Assembly: GCF_900095795.1 (NCBI RefSeq)
Contig: NZ_LT608328.1
Span: 799,001-863,000 of the forward strand
DNA: 64,000 nucleotides
Origin: Petrimonas mucosa
GTDB lineage: Bacteria > Bacteroidota > Bacteroidia > Bacteroidales > Dysgonomonadaceae
Direction of reading: 5' to 3'
The notes under the pieces are model-generated. The model worked only from the letters and a program-made list of their open reading frames with translations, did not search any database and was not told the origin of the DNA. Position numbers and translations under genes: made by a program. This document shows positions 46,244 through 54,990 of the stretch, in pieces. Within the stretch, counting starts at the first letter, position 1. Each line of letters opens with the position of its first letter.

Positions 46244-47260
46244 TCAGATCCCGAAAGAGATCCCCATTTTCCGTCCTTGCACTACCAAAGGAGTATCCTC
46301 GGTTACCAGCCGAAGTTTTCCCGCAACTTCACTTAGCGGAACATCCGAGATTTTATTGTCGATTTTTGCGACCATTCTGCCAAACCTTCGCTCTTGAATG
46401 AGTTGGGCGGCGTGTCCTCCAAGCAGGGTGCCCAAGATGCGGTCTGCCGGCGAGGGTGTCCCTCCGCGTTGAATGTATCCGAGAACAGTTTCGCGGGTCT
46501 CAAATCCGGTCTGCTTCTCAATCTCCCTTGCAAAATACATGGCCGGCCTTTCGCTACTTCCATGTATCTCAATCCCTTCGGCTACCGCCACAATGGAGTA
46601 TGCCTTTCCCATCTCCATCCGTTTCTTGATCTTGTCGATAATCACTTTCATGTCGTATCCCAGCTCGGGAAGCAGAATAATGTCTGCTCCGCCGGCCATT
46701 CCGGCATACAAGGTGATCCATCCTGCATGGTGCCCCATCAGCTCAATAACCATAACACGGCGATGTGAGCTGGCAGTGGAGTGGAGCCGGTCGATGGCAT
46801 CAGTGGCAATATTGACCGCAGTGTCGAAGCCGAAGGTCACATCGGTGCCGTACACGTCGTTATCAATCGTCTTGGGAATACCCACAACGTTCAGTCCCAG
46901 CTGTGAGAGCATCCATGTGGTCTTCTGAGTACCGTTTCCTCCGATACAGACTAGACAGTCGAGCCCCAGTTCGTGATAACATTTCTTTATCTCCTCTTGA
47001 TCTTTCTCGTCGGGAGAGGTGATTTTTTTACGGAACACCTTTTCGCGTGCGGTTCCAAGAATTGTTCCTCCCAGATTGAGAATACCCGAGAGCGAAGCAT
47101 CCGACAGATCGATCACGTCCTTGTAAAGTAGGCCGGAAAACCCGTTCTGGATGCCGATTACTTCCATGCCATAGTTATTGATGGCGCTCTTTCCAACACC
47201 ACGTATGGTAGCGTTGATTCCGGGACAGTCACCTCCGGAGGTCAAGATTCCTATTTTCAT
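46244..47260 (-). CDS. pfkA: 6-phosphofructokinase (group III type)
   Basis: A 338-residue phosphofructokinase. Substrate and phosphoryl-donor regions: GILTSGGDCPGINA, GGNGTQKT (107-114) where classic ATP enzymes have GGDGS, PKTIDND (129-135) with the Lys typical of PPi-using or mixed-substrate types, and MGHHAGW. The combination suggests the mixed-substrate (group III) branch; whether ATP or PPi is preferred cannot be settled by eye. It is the committed step of glycolysis. Confidence 0.92.
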   Translation of the reverse strand: MKIGILTSGGDCPGINATIRGVGKSAINNYGMEVIGIQNGFSGLLYKDVIDLSDASLSGILNLGGTILGTAREKVFRKKITSPDEKDQEEIKKCYHELGLDCLVCIGGNGTQKTTWMLSQLGLNVVGIPKTIDNDVYGTDVTFGFDTAVNIATDAIDRLHSTASSHRRVMVIELMGHHAGWITLYAGMAGGADIILLPELGYDMKVIIDKIKKRMEMGKAYSIVAVAEGIEIHGSSERPAMYFAREIEKQTGFETRETVLGYIQRGGTPSPADRILGTLLGGHAAQLIQERRFGRMVAKIDNKISDVPLSEVAGKLRLVTEDTPLVVQGRKMGISFGI

Positions 47261-47363
47261 AACGTTACTGATTTTCCTGCATCTGTTCCGTTACAAAGGA
47301 AACAAAAAAGATTAAAAAGTAAAGCAATTAAAGATTATTTTTTCAATAGTCCGGTGTTGTCAA

Positions 47364-48497
47364 CTACTTCCCACATAGCTTATCCACGATCACTTTGGCC
47401 GCGCGGTCGGAAGCCCCGGTGCCACCCAGTATGCGTCTCATCTCTGCGTAGCTCTCCAGCATGTTTTTCCGGTAGTTCTTCACGTGAAGCAGCTGTGTCA
47501 GTTCTTTCCGGATATTATCCACAGTGAAGAACTTGGCGAAGAGCTCCTTTACCACCTCCCTGTTACAGATGAGATTTACCAGCGAAATGAAGGGGGTGTG
47601 CAGGATATTCTTGAATGCCCAGTAGGAGAGGCGGGGTACTGGAGTACGGTAGCAAACCACCTGGGGAATATTCAGCAGTGCCGTTTCCAGGGTGGCGGTA
47701 CCCGATGTGACCAGAGCTGCCTGCGATTGTGCCAGGATGCGGTATGTCTGGTTAAGCAACACCCTCAGCGGCAACCCCTTCGTAAATTGGTCGTAAAACT
47801 CCGGTTCAATGCCAGGAGCACCGGCAACGATAAACTGGTAGTCGTCGAACCCTCTGACAGCCTCCAGCATGGCCGGCAGATTGGCGGAGATCTCCTGTTT
47901 CCGGCTTCCGGCAAGCAGGGCGATGATGGGCCGGTCGGGGAGTGCATTGGCTGCAATGAAACCGGCAAATGTCTCATCCTTGTATTCCCGTTGCTCAATT
48001 GCATCCACCGACGGATTGCCGACATAGTGAACCCGGTAATCGTGTTTCTTGAAGAACTCCACCTCAAAGGGCAGGATGCAAAGCATCTCATCCACATATT
48101 TCCTGAACGACTTGACCCGGTACTCCTTCCAGGCCCATACCTTGGGTGAGATATAGTAGAAGACGGGAATGTTCAGCCGGGTTTTTACGAACTGGGCAAT
48201 CTTGAGGTTAAAGCCCGGATAGTCGATCAGGATAACTGCGTCGGGACGATAAGCAACAATCTCGTTCTTGCATATCTCCATGTTGTTGAGTATGGTTCTC
48301 GCATTCATGATGACCGGGAGAATACCCATAAATGCCATCTCACGGTAATGCTTGACCAATGTTCCTCCCTGTGACGCCATAAGATCACCGCCGAAGAACC
48401 GGAAATCTGCATGAGTGTCAAGCTGTTTAAGCGACCGCATCAGGTTGGATGCGTGAAGGTCGCCCGATGCCTCGCCAGCGATCAAAAAATAGTTCAT
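47364..48497 (-). CDS. lpxB: lipid-A-disaccharide synthase
   Basis: A 377-residue GT19 enzyme joining UDP-2,3-diacylglucosamine and lipid X at the inner membrane. N-terminal IAGEASGDLHASNLM, then IDYPGFNL, YISPKVWAWKEYR, and LLAGSRKQEI are the family hallmarks. It follows surE by four bases, a usual Bacteroidetes pair. Confidence 0.95.
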   Translation of the reverse strand: MNYFLIAGEASGDLHASNLMRSLKQLDTHADFRFFGGDLMASQGGTLVKHYREMAFMGILPVIMNARTILNNMEICKNEIVAYRPDAVILIDYPGFNLKIAQFVKTRLNIPVFYYISPKVWAWKEYRVKSFRKYVDEMLCILPFEVEFFKKHDYRVHYVGNPSVDAIEQREYKDETFAGFIAANALPDRPIIALLAGSRKQEISANLPAMLEAVRGFDDYQFIVAGAPGIEPEFYDQFTKGLPLRVLLNQTYRILAQSQAALVTSGTATLETALLNIPQVVCYRTPVPRLSYWAFKNILHTPFISLVNLICNREVVKELFAKFFTVDNIRKELTQLLHVKNYRKNMLESYAEMRRILGGTGASDRAAKVIVDKLCGK

Positions 48498-48501
48498 CCT
48501 T

Positions 48502-49278
48502 TTAAAACTCCCATTTTTTCAGTTCAGGAATGAGATCGTGGGCCGTCATGTCTATCCTCACCGGTACAACCGCGGCATATCCGTTGGCCAGCGCCCATTC
48601 GTCGGTATTCTCGTTGTCCTCCTCCCAATTCTCGAAGTTCCCGGTTATCCAAAATACATCGCGCCCGTTTCCATCGGTAGATTGGAAATATTCGTTGACC
48701 CACTTGCCATGTGTCTGCGATGTGATTTTAATCCCCTTCGTTTCCCCCTGAGGGACATTGACATTCAGGCAGATTCCTTTTGGAAGCCCCTTATCGAGTA
48801 TAGTTTTGGCAACCCGTAGGGCGACTTTACAAGCGTGGGTAAAGTCGGCATCGTGTGCATATTCGCACAGCGATACTCCGAAAGAGGGTACATCAAAGAT
48901 ACACCCTTCAATGGCAGCACCCATCGTTCCCGAGTAGATCACACTGATTCCTGCATTTGATCCATGATTGATGCCCGATACCAACAGATCGGGTTTCCGG
49001 TCCATAAACTTGTTCAATGCCAGTTTTACACAATCTACAGGGGTTCCGGTGCACATATATGCGGTGAGTCCCTCTTCCTGTCTGTAGATTCTGCTCCTTA
49101 ACGGCTGTGAGGTGGAGATGGCGGACGACATGCCCGACTGGTGAAGTTCCGGGGCGAATACAACTACATCGCCCAATTCTCTCATCGCTTCAATAAGCGA
49201 AACAATTCCTTTTGCCTGATATCCATCGTCGTTGGTGACAAGGATAAGAGGTTTCCTGTTATTTATTACTCTCTTCAT
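48502..49278 (-). CDS. surE: 5'-nucleotidase SurE
   Basis: A 258-residue metal-dependent nucleoside monophosphate phosphatase. VTNDDGYQAKGI holds the metal-binding Asp pair, followed by FAPELHQSGMSSAIS and VSGINHGSNAG. Start set at MKRVINNRKPLIL (49278). First gene of the surE-lpxB pair. Confidence 0.93.
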   Translation of the reverse strand: MKRVINNRKPLILVTNDDGYQAKGIVSLIEAMRELGDVVVFAPELHQSGMSSAISTSQPLRSRIYRQEEGLTAYMCTGTPVDCVKLALNKFMDRKPDLLVSGINHGSNAGISVIYSGTMGAAIEGCIFDVPSFGVSLCEYAHDADFTHACKVALRVAKTILDKGLPKGICLNVNVPQGETKGIKITSQTHGKWVNEYFQSTDGNGRDVFWITGNFENWEEDNENTDEWALANGYAAVVPVRIDMTAHDLIPELKKWEF

Positions 49279-49423
49279 ATTTTCAGGGACAAACTTAATC
49301 AAATTAGCTGACTTTTCACACACCGGAAATGTTACAAAATCGTTAAATAAATGTCGAAAGTCATGAAAAACTCAACATTTTACTAACTTTACGGCCTCGA
49401 AAAAATACCAATTTATTCAGTAT

Positions 49424-51061
49424 ATGAGAAAAATCAGTCTACTTTTTATTCTTCTGATAAGTGCGGCCTGCTTGGTTGCACAGGAAGTTCGTCCGGTAAA
49501 GAACGTCATCGTGATGATTCCGGATGGTACCTCTGTGGGCGTATATTCTGCCGCCCGCTGGTATAAGTTTTATAACAAGATGGGTGATAGGCTCTTTATC
49601 GATCCTTATTTCACTGGAACGGTGACCACCCACTCCTCAAATGCCCCCATCGGAGACTCGGCTCCTACCAGCTCTACCTATGCCACGGGAATATTGCAGA
49701 AGACTGGCAATGTAGCCATTCATCCCGAGGCCGACCCGGGAAACGACATCTATCCGGTGGATGCCAGCAGAACCTATCAGCCGGCAGCGACCGTCCTGGA
49801 AGCAGCCAAAATGCTGAAGAACAAGGCGGTGGGACTGGTGTTTACCTGTGAGTTTCCTCATGCCACCCCGGCCGACTTCTCGGCACACCACTATAACCGC
49901 GGTGCCTACAAGTTCCTCGCTCCGCAGATGGCCTACCAGAATATGGATGTGGTATTTGGCGGCGGGAACAGCATCCTGACCGACGATATCATAAACCACT
50001 TCAAGGAGAATGGAACCCGTCTCATCCAGAATGACCGGAAGGCCCTGCTCGACTACGACGGTGAAGGAAAGGTGTGGGCCCTTTTCGGTGACAAGGCGTT
50101 GCCCTATTCCATGGACCGCAATCCCGACCAGGTTCCTTCGATTGCAGAGATGACGGCCAAGGCATTGGAGCTGCTCTCCAGGAAAGAGGAGGGTTTCTTC
50201 CTGATGGTGGAAGGTAGTCAGGTCGACTGGGCCGCACATGCCAACGATGCCGTGGCGATGATCACCGAGTACCTGGCTTTCGACGAAGCTGTAGGTGAGG
50301 TGATGAAATTTGCCGAAAAGGATGGCAATACCGCAGTGGTCATCATGTCCGACCATGGGAACAGTGGACTCACCATCGGTTCGAGGTCCTGCCCGGGATA
50401 CGACAAGCTGTCGATCGAGCAGCTGTTCGGCACGGTATCCAACTACAAACTCTCGGCAAACGGTCTGGAGGCTATCCTGGTAAACTGCAAACCCGACCAG
50501 ATCAAGGCGGAGTTCAAGAAGTATACCGGGATCGATATTACCGATGAAGAGCTGCAGACCCTGCTCTCCTCGAAGAATTATAAGGAGAGCGACTACACTA
50601 AGGTGGGCACAAGCAACAATATGGCGCACAACATCGTGAACATCATGAATTCACGTACCTGCTTCGGTTTCACTACGGGTGGTCACACCGGTGAAGAGAC
50701 CCTTCTGGCATCCTACCATCCGCAGGGTGATATTCTGAGAGGCAATGTCCGCAACGTGGAGGTGAACGCATACCTGCAAAAGCTGTTGGGACTGGATCGG
50801 CCACTGCAACAGCTCTCCGATGAGATCTTTGCCAGACATACCGATGTTTTTACCGGAGAGAAGATTAAAGTAACGGTAGACAAGAAAGATCCCGATTTCC
50901 CGGTGTTGACGGTCAAGAAAGGTAAGAATAGACTGGAGGTAAAGGCGTTCTCGTCAGTTGCCAAACTCAACGGAAAACCATTCGATATGGGATCCGTAGC
51001 AGTCTATATCGACAAGAACGATACATTCTATTTGCCTAAGGCGTTGGCTGGGAAGCTGTAG
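49424..51061 (+). CDS. secreted alkaline phosphatase
   Basis: A 545-residue PhoA-superfamily enzyme with signal peptide (MRKISLLFILLISAACLVAQ). The metal Asp lies in IVMIPDGTS, the nucleophile Ser79 in GDSAPTSST, and metal ligands in VEGSQVDWAAHAND, VIMSDHGNSG and TTGGHTGEETLL. It releases phosphate from esters in the periplasm. A near -7 box (TAACTTTA at 49384-49391) precedes it. Its 3' end overlaps the convergent DUF4251 gene by 26 bases. Confidence 0.9.
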   Translation: MRKISLLFILLISAACLVAQEVRPVKNVIVMIPDGTSVGVYSAARWYKFYNKMGDRLFIDPYFTGTVTTHSSNAPIGDSAPTSSTYATGILQKTGNVAIHPEADPGNDIYPVDASRTYQPAATVLEAAKMLKNKAVGLVFTCEFPHATPADFSAHHYNRGAYKFLAPQMAYQNMDVVFGGGNSILTDDIINHFKENGTRLIQNDRKALLDYDGEGKVWALFGDKALPYSMDRNPDQVPSIAEMTAKALELLSRKEEGFFLMVEGSQVDWAAHANDAVAMITEYLAFDEAVGEVMKFAEKDGNTAVVIMSDHGNSGLTIGSRSCPGYDKLSIEQLFGTVSNYKLSANGLEAILVNCKPDQIKAEFKKYTGIDITDEELQTLLSSKNYKESDYTKVGTSNNMAHNIVNIMNSRTCFGFTTGGHTGEETLLASYHPQGDILRGNVRNVEVNAYLQKLLGLDRPLQQLSDEIFARHTDVFTGEKIKVTVDKKDPDFPVLTVKKGKNRLEVKAFSSVAKLNGKPFDMGSVAVYIDKNDTFYLPKALAGKL

Positions 51062-51548
51062 TTAGCTTCCCGTTAAACGAGATAGATTGACGGTTCGGGT
51101 CCGATACATGGAGCCGGACCGTTCCATTTTCCCATATATCGAAATTGAGTGTGATTTCCCGACCGGTATCTTTCGTTCGGACAGCTACCCGCCAGTTTCC
51201 CTTTTTCTTTCCGGGATAGAGCTGATAATCGAAATCGGTGCTGATGAATTTGATTCCTCCCTCGTCAGGATGGATAGGGGCGACATATGCCCGGCCGTAA
51301 TAGGGAAGATAGACCCTGACGGTATCGGGTGATACCTTTACGTCGTAGAAGGGTGACAGGTAGATCTGTCTGTATCCGGTGGGGTAGGCGTATGTAGCCT
51401 TAAAAGTGAAATCAGCATCACTCACGCGTTGCCTCACCTCGCTAGCCATTGCCTCTTTTTCGGCTGCCGTTTGTGCCGTGCCGCAGGCAGTCACTCCCAA
51501 TAGAATCGACAATAGAATAATAAGTGAATGTAATAGCGACGGTTTCAT
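51036..51548 (-). CDS. DUF4251 lipoprotein
   Basis: A 170-residue protein with leader MKPSLLHSLIILLSILLGVTAC giving a lipid-anchored Cys. The mature part has YLSPFYDVKVSPDTVRVYLPYYGRA and FDYQLYPGKKKGNWRV, the conserved strands of DUF4251 proteins found across Bacteroidetes. Function unknown. It sits at the end of a purD-DUF6427-DUF4251 run on the minus strand. Confidence 0.75.
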   Translation of the reverse strand: MKPSLLHSLIILLSILLGVTACGTAQTAAEKEAMASEVRQRVSDADFTFKATYAYPTGYRQIYLSPFYDVKVSPDTVRVYLPYYGRAYVAPIHPDEGGIKFISTDFDYQLYPGKKKGNWRVAVRTKDTGREITLNFDIWENGTVRLHVSDPNRQSISFNGKLTTASQPTP

Positions 51549-51610
51549 TGTTCCTCCTCTTTTTAAGTTCATCTTTTTCAGATAAAACAAGAAAAGGAAC
51601 GCTTTTGTTG

Positions 51611-52645
51611 TTAAAAGGGCGATAAATCGGTAAAGGTATTCAGTATGTAATAGAAAATCAGCAATGCCAGGATAAGGAAGTAGGAGAGAATCTCTATCCT
51701 CGATGTGGTATTGGTATAGAAATGTGACATGATAATGGAGAGAAATGAGATGATAATATATATCCAGATGAAGGCCTGATTCAGGTATACCACCTGAAGG
51801 AGAATGGAAAAGAGGATTACCGATGAGCTGAAGATCAATACTTTCTTGGTAAAGCTCCGCTCCCTTACAATCTCTCTGCTATCTGCCATGATGATAAGAA
51901 ACACAAAGAGGAGCAATGTCCCGATAAATCCCCATTGAGGAATGGAGTATCCGGGATATTGAGTGAAATCATAGATCCTTGCGAACCCTTTAAACGGTTC
52001 GATAAAGCCCGCAATATTGTCGCCAAAGACATAAAAGACAAAAACAATCCAGAAAACCAGGATTACCCCCAGCAGGGATGCGCTGAACGACCGGAAGTTG
52101 ATCCTGCCCATGGCCGACAGCCCTATTAACCACAAAGGGAGAAAGAGCAGCGCGTGAATCTGGAAGATCCCGGCAACGGTAATTAATGCACTAAACTGAT
52201 AGGCAAACCGATGTGAATTATGATACTGGTATGATGCCAGTAACGGAAAGAGCGACCAGAGAACGAAGATCAGAGCGGGGAGATCGGGGGTCATTCTCAG
52301 AAAAACGGGATGGACACTGAAAAAAATCAGCGGAATATAGAAGGGCATAACCGTACGCATGCGGATCACGCCGTAACGGACATTCAATTCGGACAGGAGA
52401 TAGGAGATAATCAATATGCAGAGTGTGCTCGACAGAAAAGAGACGAGAGGGCTCTCCAGAAAGATCGACTCGATGTATGGCCAGGCAAAACCGCTATTCA
52501 GTATGGGATAGTCGGGAATACCCTTGTTAAAGAACATCAGGAAGCGCAGCACGATGGCCAGGATGGAGACCACCAGCGTGATAAATCGTGATTCCACGAA
52601 AAAAGACCTGAAATGTCTAACCAGCAACGAGTCAATCTTCTTCAT
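51611..52645 (-). CDS. DUF6427-like multi-pass membrane protein
   Basis: A 344-residue inner-membrane protein with about ten hydrophobic helices and few charged residues; RFLMFFNKGIPDYPILNSGFAWP near the N-terminus resembles DUF6427 members. It overlaps the purD stop by four bases (ATGA), so is translationally coupled to a purine gene in what seems a conserved but unexplained pairing. Function unknown. Confidence 0.6.
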   Translation of the reverse strand: MKKIDSLLVRHFRSFFVESRFITLVVSILAIVLRFLMFFNKGIPDYPILNSGFAWPYIESIFLESPLVSFLSSTLCILIISYLLSELNVRYGVIRMRTVMPFYIPLIFFSVHPVFLRMTPDLPALIFVLWSLFPLLASYQYHNSHRFAYQFSALITVAGIFQIHALLFLPLWLIGLSAMGRINFRSFSASLLGVILVFWIVFVFYVFGDNIAGFIEPFKGFARIYDFTQYPGYSIPQWGFIGTLLLFVFLIIMADSREIVRERSFTKKVLIFSSSVILFSILLQVVYLNQAFIWIYIIISFLSIIMSHFYTNTTSRIEILSYFLILALLIFYYILNTFTDLSPF

Positions 52646-53910
52646 AAATCAAAACCGATATCTTTTCGGTAATAACTGTTTTCAAAAGAGATTTTTCCGA
52701 TATTTCTGTATGAGTTGTCAAGTGCTTCGTTGATTGTATCTCCATAGGAGGTTACAGCCAATACCCGGCCGCCGGAAGTGACAGTCTCGTCACCCTGTTG
52801 CGTTGTGCCGGCATGGAACACGATGGAGTCTGTGATCTCCCCGATTCCTGATATGACTTTTCCCTTCTCGTAATTTCCCGGATAACCGCCCGAAACCATC
52901 ATCACGGTAACGGCAAACCGGTTGTCGATCTCAATTCTCTTCTCCCCGAGTGTTTCAGTGGCTACACCAACAAAAAGTTCCAGGAGATCAGATTTGACTA
53001 ACGGCAGTACCACCTCCGTCTCGGGATCACCCATCCGCACGTTGTACTCGATCACTTTAGGCTCGCCATCCACATTGATCAGTCCGAAGAAGATAAAGCC
53101 CTTGTAATCTATCCTCTCTTGCCTGATACCGTTGATGGTAGGGATAATTATCCGCTGTTCGACCTTTTCCATAAATGTTGCATCAGCAAAAGGGACGGGC
53201 GATACGGCGCCCATGCCACCGGTGTTGAGTCCGGAATCACCCTCGCCAATACGCTTGTAATCTTTCGCCACAGGCAGGATCTTGTACGATTTGCCGTCGG
53301 TCAGCACGAAGACTGAACATTCAATCCCCTTCAGAAACTCCTCGATGACCACTCTGTTTCCGGCTGTACCGAACATTCCGTTGAGCATTTCCCGAAGCAG
53401 GCGTTTGGCCTCATTTTCATCCTCTACTATCAATACTCCCTTGCCGGCAGCCAGGCCGTCAGCTTTCAGCACATAAGGGGGTTGCAGCGATTCCAGGAAA
53501 TGGTTTCCCTCCTCAAGATTTTCCAGCGTTATCGTCTTGTGACGTGCAGTGGGGATATTGTGACGCCCCATGAACGCCTTGGCAAAGTCTTTGCTCCCTT
53601 CCAGCTGAGCACCCTTTTTGGATGGTCCGATCACGGCAACGTGACAAATATCCTCGTCATTCCGGATATAGTCGTAAATCCCCTGAACAAGAGGGTCTTC
53701 CGGTCCCACTACAATCATATCCACATCGTTCTCCAACGCGAATGATTTTAATGCCAGAAAGTCTGTCGGCGAGATGGGGACGTTAGTTCCCAACGAGGCG
53801 GTACCTGCATTTCCGGGCGCGATGTAGAGGTTGTTCAAGTACTTGCTGCTACGCATACGCCAGGCAAAAGCATGTTCGCGTCCACCGGATCCAAGAATTA
53901 ATACGTTCAT
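52642..53910 (-). CDS. purD: phosphoribosylamine-glycine ligase
   Basis: A 422-residue ATP-grasp enzyme of purine synthesis. N-terminal MNVLILGSGGREHAFAW, PYVLKADGLAAGKGV (ATP-grasp), FVLTDGKSYKILP and the VRMGDPETEVVLPLV metal site are present. Start set at MNVLIL (53910). First gene of its run; provides the substrate of purN. Confidence 0.95.
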   Translation of the reverse strand: MNVLILGSGGREHAFAWRMRSSKYLNNLYIAPGNAGTASLGTNVPISPTDFLALKSFALENDVDMIVVGPEDPLVQGIYDYIRNDEDICHVAVIGPSKKGAQLEGSKDFAKAFMGRHNIPTARHKTITLENLEEGNHFLESLQPPYVLKADGLAAGKGVLIVEDENEAKRLLREMLNGMFGTAGNRVVIEEFLKGIECSVFVLTDGKSYKILPVAKDYKRIGEGDSGLNTGGMGAVSPVPFADATFMEKVEQRIIIPTINGIRQERIDYKGFIFFGLINVDGEPKVIEYNVRMGDPETEVVLPLVKSDLLELFVGVATETLGEKRIEIDNRFAVTVMMVSGGYPGNYEKGKVISGIGEITDSIVFHAGTTQQGDETVTSGGRVLAVTSYGDTINEALDNSYRNIGKISFENSYYRKDIGFDL

Positions 53911-54026
53911 AGTCAACAGGAAGAAGTTTTATGACAGTTACATCTCTTGAGCTTACAAAACTACTAAAATTAAATCAAACAATAAACTTCTAAAAGCTTT
54001 TCTTGATAACGTTTTGAAAAAAAATC

Positions 54027-54034
54027 TACCTTTG
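54027..54034 (+). promoter_or_regulatory. Bacteroidetes promoter of the FabK-like gene
   Basis: Exact -7 box TACCTTTG, with a TTG 21 bases upstream (54003-54005), fitting the Bacteroidetes -33/-7 layout. The start codon is 9 bases downstream. Confidence 0.6.
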
Positions 54035-54042
54035 CAGGTACT

Positions 54043-54990
54043 ATGGATAAAAACAGGATTACCCAATTGTTTGGGATAAAATATCCCATTGTTCAGGGCG
54101 GTATGGTATGGTGCAGCGGCTGGCGGCTGGCGTCGGCAGTCAGCAACTCCGGCGCTCTGGGACTAATTGGCGCAGGCTCGATGCATCCCGAGACGTTACG
54201 TGAGCACATAAGAAAGTGCAAGGCGGCTACCGACAAGCCTTTCGGAGTAAACATCCCCTTGATGTATCCGCAAATTGAAGAGATCATGCAGATCGTGATA
54301 GCAGAGGAGGTACCTATCGTATTTACATCTGCCGGAAACCCGAAAACCTGGACGGCAAGGCTGAAAGCCGAAGGCATTGTAGTTGCCCACGTGGTGTCGG
54401 GTTCCAAATTTGCACTGAAGTGTGTCGAGGCCGGAGTAGACGCTATTGTGGCGGAAGGCTTTGAAGCCGGTGGACACAATGGACGGGAAGAGACCACAAC
54501 GCTTACGCTTATCCCCCAAGTACGGAGGGTTACCGATCTGCCACTAATCGCGGCAGGCGGCATTGCTACTGGTGAAGCGATGGCGGCAGTCTTCGCTCTC
54601 GGTGCTGAAGGAGTACAGGTAGGAACCCGTTTTGCGCTAACCGAAGAGAGTTCAGCCAGCGATGCGTTCAAGCAGCGGTGCATCTCGTTGAATGAGGGAG
54701 ATACCATACTTGCGTTGAAAAAGGTTAGTCCCACCCGGATGGTGAAAAATGGGTTTTATCAGCAGGTAAAGGAGTTGGAAGAGAGGGGTGCCTCTGCCGA
54801 CGAGCTTCGTGAACTGTTGGGGCGAGGTCGTTCCAAACGGGGCATTTTTGAAGGAGATCTGGAAGATGGGGAATTGGAGATCGGGCAGGTTTCGTCGCTG
54901 ATAGACGCTGTTATCCCGGCTGCAAAGGTGACAGAGCAGATGATGAAGGAGTTTTATGGTGCAGTGAAAAAATTATATATTTTACTATGA
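54043..54990 (+). CDS. FabK-like enoyl-ACP reductase or nitronate monooxygenase
   Basis: A 315-residue FMN TIM-barrel protein. YPIVQGGMVWCSGWRLA, VNIPLMYP, EGFEAGGHNGREETTTLTLIPQV and AAGGIATGEAMAAVFALGAEGVQVGTRF are shared by FabK and nitronate monooxygenases. The GGHNG His and the length close to FabK favour enoyl-ACP reductase, but the two families overlap. It overlaps the downstream peptidase gene by four bases. Confidence 0.8.
   Translation: MDKNRITQLFGIKYPIVQGGMVWCSGWRLASAVSNSGALGLIGAGSMHPETLREHIRKCKAATDKPFGVNIPLMYPQIEEIMQIVIAEEVPIVFTSAGNPKTWTARLKAEGIVVAHVVSGSKFALKCVEAGVDAIVAEGFEAGGHNGREETTTLTLIPQVRRVTDLPLIAAGGIATGEAMAAVFALGAEGVQVGTRFALTEESSASDAFKQRCISLNEGDTILALKKVSPTRMVKNGFYQQVKELEERGASADELRELLGRGRSKRGIFEGDLEDGELEIGQVSSLIDAVIPAAKVTEQMMKEFYGAVKKLYILL

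Noticed and set aside
49637-50629. Minus-strand frame of 330 codons opposite the alkaline phosphatase
   Set aside because: Fully inside the phosphatase gene on the other strand; no protein-like features.
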